Assembly: GCF_028640845.1 (NCBI RefSeq)
Contig: NC_080548.1
Coordinates: forward strand, 12,844,814-12,908,813
Reading direction: 5' to 3'
DNA length: 64,000 bases
Source: Ahaetulla prasina
Lineage: Eukaryota > Chordata > Lepidosauria > Squamata > Colubridae
The notes beneath the pieces were generated by a model, which did no database searches, had not been told where the DNA came from, and saw nothing but the letters and a program-made list of their open reading frames with translations. The translations under genes and the position numbers were made by a program. Shown piece by piece: positions 11,805 to 24,228 of the stretch. The stretch's first letter is position 1. Each line of letters opens with the position of its first letter.

Positions 11805-12350
11805 CTCTGGATGTTTGTTTTTTTTTATTTGCATGGATTACACCTCCCATAACCTCCAAGCTGGCTGGGGATACTGGAAGGTATTATCTGACCTATCTGG
11901 GAGACACCAAGTTGGAAAGGCTAAACCAGAGCTTTTTGTGTTGGGCCATTTTGCTACAACAGAGTAGAGTAGTTCTTTTCTACCTATTCTTTTGCCTGTT
12001 CTGGATGCAACAGACAGTCTTTTGTGGCCGAGAGCCACCAAGGTTTTTGCAGGTAACAACTCCAACTAGTCCCGATCCACCTGGATGTCCCAAATTGGGG
12101 AAAGGCTGCCGAAGACCTTTTGCCAAGAAGAGCCTATGAAGATTTGTTTTGAAATGTATCCAAATTCAAATTCTAGCCTTCCTGTGCTTGTTTCATTTTT
12201 TTATTATCTTATGTTCTGGACAGGGACGATCTCATTTGGGATGCCAAGGCCACTTTGGGGATGGAGTTGGCAGGATCGCCAGTTGCAGCTCTTTTTGGTT
12301 CTTTTGAACCACCAATTTGCAAAGAACACGGCTTGGCCTTCAGTGCTTTT

Positions 12351-13720
<1,370 letters not shown>

Positions 13721-13839
13721 CCGTTTCCCCTTCCCTCCCTCCATTTCTTTAACTATATCAGAAATACATGCGGGCTTCAACTTACAATCGTTCATTTCTG
13801 TGGTGTGGAGGATTTGCGGTAGTAGGTTAACATCTTCCC

Positions 13840-14480
13840 CAGATTTTTTTTTTTTAATTTGTCACAACATTATATACAAGCACATACAATGAAAGGAAAT
13901 AATAGGACAGGAACGGTAGGCACTTTTGTGCTCTTATGCATGCCCCTTATAGTCCACTTAGGAATGGGGTGAGGTCAATGGTAGACAGTTTTTGGTTAAA
14001 GCTTTTGGGAGTTTGAGAAGAGACCACAGAGTCAGGTTGTGTATTCCAAGCATTAACAACTCTGTTACAAAAGTCATATTTTCTGCAATCAAGATTGAAG
14101 CGGTTAACATTAAGTTTGAATCTATTGTTTGCTCTTGTATTATTGCGATTGAAGCTGAAGTCGTCTTTAACAGAAAGGACATTGCAATAGATGATTCTGT
14201 GTGTTAAACACAGGTGTTGTCGGAGTCGGCGGAGTTCTAAGTTTTCAAGAGGAGCGGAGAACTCTTCTTGTAAAATATTTCTGGACTCGTTCAATTGTAT
14301 TAATGTCAGAGATGTGGTATAGGTTCCAGACAGGTGAGCTGTATTCAAGGATAGGTCTAGCAAATGTTTTGTATGCTCTGGTTAGTAGTGTAGAATTTTT
14401 GGAAAAGAAGCTATGCAAAATTAGGTTTACAACTCTTAGAGCCTTTCTGCCAGTCCAATTATAAACCAGGGACAAAAGGG
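13840..14480 (-). mobile_element. CR1-group LINE, reverse-transcriptase C-terminus (broken)
   Basis: Two overlapping minus frames (14245-14475 and 13947-14363) share segments of one protein. The first has LLTRAYKTFARPILEYSSPVWN and DINTIERVQKYFTRRVL; the second has NRVVNAWNTQPDSVVSS and LSTIDLTPFLSGL. The frame shift between them shows a dead copy. Sister copies lie at 35990 and 38255. Confidence 0.8.
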
Positions 14481-14908
14481 TTTAGCTGTTCTCCAGGGTT
14501 GCACCTAGACAACCAAGCAGCGAGAGAGTCCTAAAGCTCACCAGCCCATCTGCTTTGGCACACACAAAGGGGGCGACACGGAGGAAGTCTGGAGACCCCT
14601 GCCAGGTCTGGGTGGTCTGTTTGTACTGAGAAAAGCTTGAGGGACGGGGATGATAAACACCCAGCTGAAAGCTTGCTTAGTGTAGGTCATGTTATTTCTA
14701 AGGTAAGGGTTTTTTGTTTTTTTGGGGGGGGGGGGGGGCTTAGAGAAAAAGGAAAAACGAATGAGGAAAATGAAGCCTCTTTCTTCTGAACAAGGCTGCT
14801 TCCTTGGCCAGAGAGGAGAAACAGACTGACTAATTCTGACATTTCTTCTTCCCAAAATCTGCAGGAGCGCCAGAAGTGCTGGCATCAGTAGGATGGTTGG
14901 GTTAAAAC

Positions 14909-15603
14909 CAGGGGTGGGTTTCTACCGGTTAGCACAAACCGGATCTTAATTTTAATCTGGTTCACTGAAACAATTGTTCCAAGGACTGCGTGACCCCCAC
15001 CCACCCCACCTTGCCGTCCCAGGACTCTCCACGCGGCCCATTTTAGATGCCAGGTAAGTGCAGGTCATGCGCAGAGGCTCTGGGAGGGTGAAAAACAGGC
15101 TACTGGAAGTCCAGAAACGGGCCTGTTTCTGGCCTCCAGAGGGCCTCTGGTGCACAAGGGAGGCCATTTTTTAAAATTTATTTTTTTATTTACATTTATA
15201 TTCCGCCCTTCTCCGAAGACTCAGGGCGGCTTACAGTGTGTAAGGCAATAGTCTCATTCTATTTGTATATTTACAAAGTCAACTTATTGCCCCCCCCCAA
15301 CAATCTGGGTCCTCATTTTACCTACCTTATAAAGGATGGAAGGCTGAGTCAACCTTGGGCCTGGTGGGATTCGAGCCTGCAGTAATTGCAGACTGCTGTG
15401 TTCTAATAACAGGCTATCTTACAGCCTGAGCCACCACGACCCTATTTTTGCCCTCCTGGAAGCTCCAGGAAAGCCTCTGGAGCCTGGGGAGGGTGAAAAA
15501 CGGGCCTATCGGAAGTCCCGGAAGTCCGGAAACGGGCCCATTTTCAGCCTCTGGAGGGCACGTGAAGCAAACCGGTTATTACAACTGGTGAATCCCACCA
15601 CTG
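14909..15603. mobile_element. hAT-type element carrying an inserted SINE
   Basis: The start caggggtgggtttctaccgg and end ccaccactg are flanked by perfect 8-bp duplications, gttaaaac (14901-14908 and 15604-15611). Interior segments repeat (gaaaaacgggcctrtyggaa). A SINE at 15176-15441 interrupts it. Confidence 0.8.
15176..15441 (-). mobile_element. tRNA-derived SINE with L2 tail
   Basis: On minus, a tRNA-like head (gtggtggctcaggctgtaag, box B-like ggctcgaatccc) leads to a body and then to ccgccctgagtcttcggaga and agggcggaatataaatgtaa. That end matches the 3' end of the L2 LINEs at 16526, 19865 and 23177. Confidence 0.75.
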
Positions 15604-15727
15604 GTTAAAACTAGCAATATGGTGGATAGAGCCTCATCTGAAAAAACTCCAATGGGTTTAACCCTCTCTGAGGATGTGTTTTGCTGAGAAGATGGTGAGA
15701 TCAGGGCATCCTGTTTAATTTCAATTA

Positions 15728-16060
15728 CAGGTAAGCCTCAACTTACAGCTGGAACCAGCATTTCCATTGCTAAGCAAGTTAAGTGAATCACATCTGATTT
15801 TATGATCTGTTTTTGTCACGGTTGTTAAGCGAATTATTGCAATTGTTAAGTGAATCGTATTGTTGCTAACCAAATCCAGATTTCCCCCATTGACTTTGAA
15901 TGTTGAAGCCAACTAGGACGGTCGCAAATAACGATCACGTGACCCCAGGATGCTGCAGACATAGTAAATGGGTTCTGGTTGCCAAGCAACTGAATTTTGG
16001 TCATATGACCATGGAAAAGCTGTAATACTGTGGTTGTAAGTGCAAGGACCAGCTGGCTGT
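15728..16060. mobile_element. Tigger-like element, diverged
   Basis: The start caggtaagcctcaacttaca and the interior gtgaccccaggatgctgcag match the family. The right end is decayed and runs into a (TATAA)n run (16068-16118). Confidence 0.6.
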
Positions 16061-16107
16061 AGGACATTAATATAATATAATATAATATATAATATATAAT
16101 ATATAAT

Positions 16108-17253
16108 ATATAATATAACAACAGAGTTGGAAGGGACCTTGGAGGTCTTCTAGTCCAACCCCCTGCCCAGGCAGGAAAGCCTACACCATCTCAGACAAAT
16201 GGTTATCCAACATTTTCTTAAATTTTTCCAGTGTTGGAGCATTCACAACTTCTGCAGGAAAGTCGTTCCACTGATTAATTGTTCTAACTGTCAGGAAATT
16301 TCTCCTTAGTTCTAAGTTGCTTCTTTCCTTGATCAGTTTCCACCCATTGCTTCTTGTTCTACCTTCAGGTGCTTTGGAGAACAGCCCGACTCCCTCTTCT
16401 TTGTGGCAACCCCTGAGATATTGGACCACTGCTATCATGTCTCCCCTAGTCCTTCTTTTCATTAAACTAGACATACCGAGTTCCTGCAACCGTTCTTCAT
16501 ATGTTTTAGCCTCCAGTCCCCTAATCACCACTCCTGCGCAGACTGCACTGGCTGCCTGTGGTCTCTCGGGTGCACTTTGAGGTTTTGGTTACTACCTTCA
16601 AAGCGCTCCATGGCTTAGAGCCTGGGTACTTACGGGACCGACTACTGTTACCTCATGCCTCCAACCGACCCGTACGCTCACACCGAGAGGGACTTCTCAG
16701 GGTGCTGTCCGCCAAACAGTGTCGGCTGGCGGCCCCCAGGGGAAGATCCTTCTCTGTGGGGGCTCCTACCCTCTGGAACGAACTTCCCCCTGGTTTACGC
16801 CAAATATCTGACCTTCGGACCTTTCGCCGCGAATTGAAAATGTATTTATTTATTTGCGCGGGGCTGGCTTAAATTTTGTTGTATTTTAAATTTATATTTT
16901 ATGTTTCTAAATTTTATATGAATTTTAATGGGTTTTTAGAATTTTAAATGTTTTAATGTTTTTCGGCCAAATTGTATAATAAGTTTTTTAATTTTGTTTT
17001 AATTGTATATTGTATTGTTTTCGGATTTTTATTCTGGCTGTACACTGCCCCGAGTCCTTCGGGAGAAGGGCGGTATAGAAATCGAATAAATCATCATCAT
17101 CTTTGTTGCTCTTCTCTGCACTCTTTCTAGAGTCTCAACATCTTTTTTACATCATGGTGACCATGATGAAACTAAATGCAATATTCCAAGTGTGGCCTTA
17201 CCAAGTGGTACTAACACTTCATGTGATCTTGATTCTATCCCTCTGTTTATTAT
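16108..17253 (-). mobile_element. CR1 LINE with readable ORF2 C-terminus, split by L2
   Basis: The minus frame at 16181-16531 encodes a typical CR1 ORF2 tail: YEERLQELGMSSL, KRRTRGDMIAVVQYLRG, RTRSNGWKL and ELRRNFLTVRTINQWNDFP. The element continues after an L2 insertion (16526-17100) with ttgctcttctctgcactctt. It is 5'-truncated. Confidence 0.85.
16526..17100 (+). mobile_element. L2 LINE 3' end
   Basis: The plus frame (16558-16872) reads FKALHGLEPGYLRDRLLLP, RPVRSHREGLLRV, RSFSVGAPTLWNELPPGLRQ and LRTFRRELKMYLF, the L2-clade ORF2 C-terminus. The 3'UTR ends gccccgagtccttcgggaga followed by a short (ATC)n tail. It is inserted in CR1. Confidence 0.85.
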
Positions 17254-17309
17254 CAGTGCTGTTGTAGTTTTGAGCAGTCACTAAATAAACTGTTGTAAGG
17301 CGAGAACTA

Positions 17310-17601
17310 CAGGTAGTCCTCGACTTACAACAGTTCACTTAGTGATCGTTCAAAGTTACATCACTGACAAAAGTGACTTATGACCATTTTTCACAGTTAC
17401 AACCATTACAGCAGCCACACGGTCACATGATCAAAATTCAGAAGCTTGACAAGTGATTCATATTTATGACAGTTGCAGTATCCGGGAATCATGTGATCCC
17501 CTTTTGCGACCTCGTAAAATGGGGCCAAACTCACTTAACGAATGTCTCACTTAGCAGCAGAAATTTTGGGCTCAATTGTGTCATAAGTTGAGGACTACCT
17601 G
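17310..17601. mobile_element. Tigger-like element
   Basis: The ends caggtagtcctcgacttaca and (inverse) gttgaggactacctg define it. The right end of another family copy (17255-17309) abuts its left side. Confidence 0.7.
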
Positions 17602-19356
17602 TGCTTGTAATAATGAATCCCAAAAGGCTTTTCCGGTTTTTAAAAATACTTTTGTGCATGGGGATAATGGGTGGCTGGTTCCTCCAAATTTATCCAAGTA
17701 AATTCTGGAAATCCTTTCCATCTAGGCTGAAGGTTGAATCACTCAAAGGAACTGTAAAAGGCAACTGAAATTGTTTTCCTCTTCTCTTGATTTCGCTTCT
17801 CTGGTTCCACCATTGTCATTGCAATTTTTCAAATCCATCTATGATCTGGAGTGGTTTTATAAATTATACTGGGAGTTTCAACCCTATTCATCACATTACG
17901 TCATTAATCCCAGGCGTTTCCAGATAGATATTAAAGTCAACAGACCAATTCTCTGACTAGACACAAGGAATTTTCCAATATTTCCATGTAAAAGAAGTAT
18001 TTTAAGTAAGCTAGGAAATAAATAATTCAGATCCAAGATGTTTTGTTTTGGTTTTTTTGTCTGCCATTGGAGATGCTTGGAACCAAATCAAAGATTTTTC
18101 TACACGTTCTACCATTCTATTACAGACTCTTCCTTCAACTTTAGCCCATTTCCCCCCCCCTCCTGTCTCTTCCACGGTAGGCAGAAAATGAGATTTAACC
18201 AATTATTTGGAGACATTTGGAAATTCAGCTATGGATCTGAAGAAAATTACTTCTTGTTTGGCCCTTGGGTCTTTTAAAACGTTTTTTTAAAAAAAAGCAA
18301 AAACGAAACGAAAATTAGATCTCAGATGGAGGCTTGGGAAGAAAGTCTTAATGTGTTGCGCCCAACACGTTCCAACAATTATTTTCCTCAAAGGCAAAAA
18401 AAAAAAGCATTGCTTCGTATCTCAGGTACTCGGGCAACCCTTCACCTGGATCCCAGCTAACTGTATAATTCTTGTTTTCCATATTCCCTGAAAATATTTC
18501 TTTCCCTGTAGTAGCAGCATTCAGATAGTTTTCTAGCTAAGCTGCCCACCTTTGCTGCCCACCTACTCTGTTCCCTCTCGTCTCTTCGGTCTTGCTCCAG
18601 CCCAAAGTGTGCCTGAGAGTTTGCGCTGATTCATTCATGTTCTCGCTGGATCATGCCAACGTATTCAAGGCGACACTGGCTGTGAGAACTTCAGAAGATG
18701 AATATCTTGAGATAAACGGCAGGCAGGCGCCATGCGCTACCCAGCCGCTCAAATGGAGCGGAGGGAGGGAGGGAGGGAGGGTTCACCTTCCTTCATTATG
18801 TTTCACATGGCCATAAATAATATTCCACCAAGAGCAAATTCAAACGAAAAGCTCAGTGCTTAGGGCACATTTCCCCTTTTCTCGTCCTCTCTAATGCATT
18901 CCCAAAAAAAATGTTTCTGGAGAGGCCAGATTTTATGGGTCGGAGCTTGCCAGGCTTGGCAAGGGGCTGCCCACTGAGAATATTAAAAGCAACAGTGGAA
19001 ATGCGCTAATTACTAGCAGCTTGCGATGCATAACAAAACACAGAGAGGCGAGTTATGCAAAATGCCAAAAGTACACCTCTCTCGTCTATGGGTTTTTAAA
19101 AAAAAAAAAAAATAGAAAAGGAAAACGGGGCTCTGGGCATCTCTCCTTCTCAGAATTGCCAAAGTAATTTACAAGTTAGAGCATAGCCTTGTTTGTTTTT
19201 ATTTCGCTGGTTGTGAAAAATGTCTATACAATCCCCCTAAGTCCTCACATTTGTTGTCGTTCCAGGCCTGTAGAGCCAGGAAAGCCAAAGTAAGATTGTA
19301 AAATCATGATGTTTTCACGTGCAAGAACTTCACGGAATGACCAAGTTGCTAGTCCT
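17602..19356. other. Unassigned, mostly single-copy-looking intron DNA
   Basis: No repeat family was recognised apart from a (GGGA)n run at 18763-18782 and A-runs. Segments such as 18590-18720 and 18940-19080 look low in repeats and might hold conserved non-coding sequence; this cannot be judged without an alignment. Confidence 0.4.
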
Positions 19357-19367
19357 TACTGTGGTTA

Positions 19368-19729
19368 AAGGAAAAGGTAAAGGTTCCCCTCGCACATACG
19401 TGCTAGTTGTTGCCGACTCTAGGGGGCGGTGCTCATCTCCGTTTCAAAACCGAAGAGCCAGCGCTGTCCGAAGACGTCTCCGTGGTCATGTGGCCGGCAT
19501 GACTCAACGCCAAAGGCGCACGGAATGCTGTTACCTTCCCACCAAAGGTGGTCCCTATTTTTTCTACTTGCATTTTTACGTGCTTTCGAAACTGCTAGGT
19601 TGGCAGAAGCTGGGACAAGTAACGGGAGCTCACCCCGTTACACGGCAGCACTAGGGATTCGAACCGCTGAGCTGCCGACCTTTCGATCAACAAGCTCAAC
19701 GTCCTAGCCCCTGAGCCACCGTGTCCCTA
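19368..19729 (-). mobile_element. Sauria-type tRNA SINE, complete
   Basis: A perfect 11-bp duplication, tactgtggtta, flanks the copy (19357-19367 and 19730-19740). On minus it starts at a tRNA-like head (gggacacggtggctcagggg) and ends in gaacctttacctttt. Published Sauria SINEs combine a tRNA head with a Bov-B-related tail, which fits. Confidence 0.85.
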
Positions 19730-19864
19730 TACTGTGGTTACTAAACGCTAACTAAACCTGTGTTGCTGCTGTTGGACTAACCACACAACATGCTGCTTTC
19801 CTGAAACATACATAGTGGGGTCCACAAATGTGGACTTTGGTCAACTTCTACAGTGGCTTCTTTT

Positions 19865-20305
19865 CCGTCTACTGCCAACGTCTATCTCCCAACGACCGGT
19901 GCGCTCTCACAGAGAGGGGCTCCTCAGGGTGCCGTCAGCCAAGCAATGTCGGCTGGCAGCCCTCAGGGGGAGGGCCTTCTCTGTGGGGGCTCCTACCCTA
20001 TGGAACGAGCTTCCCCCTGGACTCCGACAAATACCTGACCTTAGGACCTTCCGCCGCGAACTTAAAACCTACTTATTTCGTCTTGCTGGACTCGCTTAAA
20101 TTTTATAGTATTAAATTGATTTATGGGTTTTAAATTTTTTAGTAAATTTTAGGGGGAATATTTTTATCTATAAGTAGCCAAAGTAAATAGGTTTTTTAAG
20201 GGTTGTTTTTAGTTTTGTATTGTTGTTTTCTTTCTGTATTTTATTTGTGGCTGTACACCGCCCTGAGTCCTTTGGGAGAAGGGCGGTCTATAAATAAAAA
20301 TATTA
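19865..20305 (+). mobile_element. L2 LINE 3' end
   Basis: The C-terminal frame (19815-20099) includes RPVRSHREGLLRVPSAKQCR and FSVGAPTLWNELPPGLRQIP. The 3'UTR ends accgccctgagtcctttggg. Confidence 0.85.
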
Positions 20306-20316
20306 TTATTATTATT

Positions 20317-20361
<45 letters not shown>

Positions 20362-20362
20362 T
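20306..20362. repeat. (TTA)n then (ATG)n microsatellite at an L2 tail
   Basis: Trinucleotide runs directly extend the L2 3' end. Confidence 0.85.
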
Positions 20363-20393
20363 AATTGCAGATGTCATTTTGACTATTTTGATA

Positions 20394-20756
20394 TTCAGGT
20401 AGTTACAACATTTCATTTAGGGACTGTTCAAAGTTACAACAGCACTGAGAAAAAGTGATTTATGACTGTTTTTCCACAGTCATGACCTTTGCAGTATCCC
20501 CACGATCATGTGATCAAAATTGAGATGCTTGGCAACTGGTTCATATTTATGACCGTTGCTGTGTCCTGAGGTCACATGATCCCCTTTTGTGACATCCTGA
20601 CAAGCAAAGTCAACGGAGAAGCCAGATTCACGTCACAACTAACTTATCAACTGCAGTGATTCACTTAACAAATGTGGCAAGAAAGGTCATAAACTGGGAC
20701 CAAAACAAATGTCTCACTTAACAATGGAAATTTTGGTCGTAAGTCAAGGTCTACCT
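20394..20756. mobile_element. Tigger-like element
   Basis: The left end caggtagttacaacatttca and right end aagtcaaggtctacctg carry the family interior (ttgatcaaaattgagatgct in diverged form). Confidence 0.7.
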
Positions 20757-20819
20757 GCATCTACCTGCGCTATGTATAGTTTAGCAAGCAGTCCAAACCA
20801 GGCCATCATGCATCCACCC

Positions 20820-21394
20820 TGTTGTGTCTTGTCCGCTCTCACCGCAGCCGGGGTCTGCTTATCTGCTCCCGAACACGGAGGAATGTATGCCTCCCGGCCC
20901 CAGTCCTGGCTCCATGCCCAGACAAGCTGCAGAGGAGGGGGCACCTCCCGGTCCCAGCCCTGGCTCCATGCCCAAGCAGGCTGCAGAGGAGGGAGCATCC
21001 CCCGGCCCCAGCCCTGGCTCCATGCCCAGGCAAACGGAGCAGCTAGACCCCTCCCCCTCCTCCACAGCATGTGAGCCTGAGGAAAGTTTACTTCCAACAG
21101 CTGCTGATTGGAGTGACCCTCGCATCAGAAGATTGGATAGGCGGAGGCAACAGAAGGAAGGGAGGGGCAGGCCTGGATAAGTGCTGAGTCATGGAGCCAC
21201 ACCCCATGGCCTATATAAAGGATCTGCTTTCTGGCAGTCTCTGAGTCAGGCAAAGTCGAACTTATCTTGCTGAAGTCACTTTCTGGTCTCCTGCCTGCTC
21301 TGAGGACTTTGCTAGGACTTTGGGCAGAGCTGCAGAGGCAAGCCTGATTCAGATTTCCCTGACCCGGCTGTCAGCGGAGGAGTGGGACACGACA
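20820..21394 (+). mobile_element. Solo LTR-like element with internal tandem repeats
   Basis: It begins tgttgtgtcttgtccgctct and ends gacacgaca, a TG...CA layout with inverted ends. Flanks caccc and catcc differ at one base, so the 5-bp duplication is only likely. A TATA box (tatataaag, 21212-21220) suggests a U3/R boundary. The U3 holds three roughly 60-bp tandem repeats and an open frame with PGPSPGSMP repeats ending RIRRLDRRRQQKEGRGRPG. No internal retrotransposon region accompanies it. Confidence 0.6.
21212..21220 (+). promoter_or_regulatory. TATA box of the LTR
   Basis: The sequence cctatataaagg lies in the 3' half of the LTR, at a position suited to its own transcription start. Confidence 0.5.
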
Positions 21395-21407
21395 CATCCA
21401 GTCAGAG

Positions 21408-21444
21408 CTGAAGAAGCTTCTTGGATGGGAAGTGAAACGTCTTC
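21408..21444 (+). ncRNA. Hammerhead-like ribozyme core (family 2)
   Basis: CTGAAGA (21408-21414) is followed by a gcttc/gaagt stem and GAAACGTC (21434-21441). Spacing and invariant bases match a minimal type I hammerhead with a two-base-pair helix III. The surrounding repeat (aaaccagaaagtccagttgc, gaaaaagcacctttgggaca; to about 21540) recurs at 41390 and 49540. Whether it cleaves is unknown. Confidence 0.4.
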
Positions 21445-21559
21445 AAAGAAAAACCAGAAAGTCCAGTTGCCCCTTGAAAAAGCACCTTTGGGACAACTAT
21501 GACCGTGGATGACCGAGAACCTCCATAGACACCAAGTCATGCAAGTCGCTGTTGACTGA

Positions 21560-21950
21560 CAACCATAACTGAGCCTGGAATTTTGGTCATAAGTTGAGTC
21601 ACCACATGACTGGCTTCGATTTGATGATGGTTTTTACAACCGTCGTTAAGTGAATCATCATGGTAGCTAAGCCTTGAATCATGTAGTCATAAGTTTGAAT
21701 GCAGCTTATCCAATGGGCAGTTTTTGCCAGAAAATGGAAAAAAAACAACAACGGCAAAACACGAACACATGATTGTGCGATGCTACAACCGCTTGTAACT
21801 GTGAGCTGGTTGCCAAACGCCTTAAATGCAATCACACGACTGTGGGTCGTAACTTCGAGGATGAGTCAAAAGTATGGTTTTTTTTTTAGTCTGTCTTAAC
21901 TTAGAATGGTCATTTAGTTACCAGTCCTAAATCGAGAACTACTTGTAATT
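21560..21950. mobile_element. Tigger-like element, strongly diverged
   Basis: Family segments (cataactgagcctggaatttt, tcgttaagtgaatcat, aaatcgagaactac) occur in order, but the ends are decayed. Confidence 0.5.
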
Positions 21951-22277
21951 TCTTTGAAGTCATCATATGATAACTCAAGCATTGTGTTATGTAAAGCATC
22001 GTTTGGGGATTAGTCTGTTGTGTAATCCATTTGATACAACTGTTTATAGGACGGGTAGAACCACACGGGATTTTTCACCCCCTCAGGGAAAATTAGAACT
22101 GGACACCCAACATGATACCTTCCAGATATTTTAGAATTCAGGTCCTCGTTGACCCCAGGGAAGGGAAGAGATGCCGGATAAGGGAGCCCAAAATATCTAA
22201 AAGTCATCAGGTATTTTACCTCAGCATAGAGAGGACACAGTGAGATGGAACCGGGGTTTACTTTGGCCTGTCTATTG

Positions 22278-22408
22278 CAGGGGTCTCCAACCTTGGCAAC
22301 TTTAAGACTTGTGGACTTCAACTCCCAGAATTCCTCAGCTATGCTGGCTGAGGAATTCTGGGAGTTGAAGTCCACAAGTCTTAAAGTTGCCAAGGTTGGA
22401 GACCCCTG
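22278..22408. mobile_element. Palindromic hairpin MITE, near-perfect
   Basis: The 131-bp copy folds almost completely on itself: caggggtctccaaccttggc with its inverse gccaaggttggagacccctg, and arms meeting at atgctggctgag. It is flanked by perfect gtctattg duplications (22270-22277 and 22409-22416). Confidence 0.9.
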
Positions 22409-22942
22409 GTCTATTGCACCCAAGGCTTCAGGGAGTTGTCTTAGCCTGCCTCACTCAGGTCTACTCTCTTTCTTCTATTAAAAAAAATATATCACATAAT
22501 TCAGGACTACCATTGCAAAGCACGACGAGAGATATATGCCCTGTTTTAAATGCTGGTCCAAAAGTTTTTTTTAAAAAAATCCTATTAAGGGTCTAAACAC
22601 ATGTTTTATGGATTGATTGATTTATTTTGCCAAAAGCGGAACACTATGTTGTGAGTTCTCTATTTATTTTTGGCAGTGACGTTGACAATTACGTGCCTGC
22701 AGAAAACCTAGCTTTGTTTTTTGGGGCAAAGTTTTTCAGAACTGGTTCGCCATTCCTCCTTCCTAGGGCGGAGAGACAAAGATTGGCTCAAGGTCACCCA
22801 GCTGGCTTTGTGCCTAAGGTGGAACTAGAACTCACAGTCACCCAGTGTCTAGCCTGATGCCTGAACTACTTCCCTAAATTGGCTCTCAGGTGGTTCCACA
22901 CCCCATCATAGGAACCCTGGTGACGCAGTGGTTACAATGGAA
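22409..22942. other. Unassigned intron DNA with an old SINE-like stretch
   Basis: Most is unrecognised. Around 22765-22870 the wording (ggctcaaggtcacccagctg) resembles the core of old MIR-like SINEs. Confidence 0.4.
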
Positions 22943-22943
22943 T

Positions 22944-24048
22944 ACAGGTAGTCCTTGAATTACAACAGTTCATTTAGCGACCATTCAAAGTTACAATGGC
23001 ATTTTAAAAAGTGTCTTATGACCATTTTTCATATTTATGACTCTTACATCACCCCTGTGGCCTTGTGATCAAAATTCAGATGCTTGGCAACTGGCTCATA
23101 TTTATGATGGCTGCCATGCGCTGGGGTCACGTGATCCTCATTTGCGACCTTCTGATAGCAAAGTCCATGGGGAAGCCCTTTCTAGACCGGGATGCCTTAT
23201 GCACGGTCACTCACGCCCTCGTGACGTCTTGCCTGGATTACTGCAATGCTCTCTACATGGGGCTCCCCTTGAGGGGCATCCGGAGGCTCCAGTTAGTCCA
23301 GAATGCGGCTGCGCGGGTGATAGAGGGAGCCCCTCGTGGTTCCCACGTGACACCCCTCCTGCGCAGACTGCACTGGCTGCCTGTGGCCTTCCGGGTGCGC
23401 TTCAAGGTTTTGGTAACTATCTTCAAAGCGCTCCATGGCATAGGGCCGGGCTATTTACGGGACCGCCTACTGCTACCGAATACCTCTCACCGACCCGTGC
23501 GCTCTCACAGAGAGGGACTCCTCAGGGTGCCGTCAGCTAGGCAGTGTCGTCTGGCGACACCCAGGGGAAGGGCCTTCTCTGTGGGGGCTCCCACCCTCTG
23601 GAACGAACTCCCCCCAGGACTGCGTCAACTTCCGGACCTCCGAACCTTTCGTTGCGAGCTCAAAACATATTTATTCATCTGCGCGGGACTGGATTAGATT
23701 TTAAATTTATTGGTTTTAAACGGGTTTTTATTTTTTATATTATTTTTAATAATGGGCTATAGAATAAGTTTTTTAACTGTTATTTTAATTTGTATTTATA
23801 TGTATTTTTAATTGCCTGTGAACCGCCCTGAGTCCCTAGGGAGATAGGGCGGTATATAAATATGAAAAATAAATAAATAAATAAATAAATTCACTTAACA
23901 ACTGTGTGGCTAACTTAAGAACTGCACTGATTCGTTTAACAACTTGTGGCAAGAAAGGTCGTAAAATGGGGCCAAATTCACTTAGCAGCTGTCTCGCATA
24001 GCAACAAAAATTTTGGGCTCAATGGTGGTTGTAAGTCAAGGACTACCT
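22944..24048. mobile_element. Tigger-like element split by an L2 insertion
   Basis: The left part begins caggtagtccttgaattaca and the right part ends aagtcaaggactacctg before TA. The interior is interrupted at gaagcc (about 23176) and resumes with ttcacttaac at about 23890. Confidence 0.8.
23177..23889 (+). mobile_element. L2 LINE 3' end, longest open copy here
   Basis: An uninterrupted frame of about 170 codons to 23697 covers CLDYCNALYMGLPLRGIRRL, QLVQNAAARVIEGA, LRRLHWLPVAFRVRFKVLV and the NELPPGLRQLPDLRTF tail, the L2 ORF2 C-terminus. The 3'UTR ends accgccctgagtccctaggg and a (AAAT)n tail. It is a young-looking insertion in a Tigger-like element. Confidence 0.88.
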
Positions 24049-24099
24049 GTATTGCTGTCTAAAACTCTGCCCACAGCCTGGAGTTCAATCCTGACCATG

Positions 24100-24216
24100 T
24101 TTGGTTCAGCTTTCCATCCTTCCAAGGCCAGTCAAATGAGGTCCCAGATCGTTGAGGGCGATAATGCTGACATTGTAAACTGCCCAGAGTCGGCTGTAAA
24201 GTATTATGGGGCAGTA
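24100..24216 (+). mobile_element. SINE fragment with L2-like tail
   Basis: Sequence such as cagctttccatccttccaag and actgcccagagtcggctgta corresponds to the body and tail of the L2-tailed SINE in diverged form. Confidence 0.5.
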
Positions 24217-24228
24217 TATACGTCTAAG

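Larger units (their letters stand above)
7580..12350 (-). other. RUNX3: Probable RUNX3 3' untranslated region
   Basis: The stretch follows the RUNX3 stop codon on the minus strand. Much of it (7580-8750 and parts of 9250-11090) is AU-rich and free of recognised repeats, while several DNA transposons sit inside it. The far end is placed at tandem AATAAA signals near 7599. The length of about 4.8 kb exceeds my recollection of the mammalian 3'UTR (roughly 3 kb), so a nearer poly(A) site is possible. No transcript evidence is available here. Frames in this region, such as 10335-10706, look non-coding. Confidence 0.4.

Noticed and set aside
20709..21180. A proline-rich host gene
   Set aside because: The frame lies in an LTR-like repeat with TG...CA ends and its own TATA box, so it is reported as part of that element.
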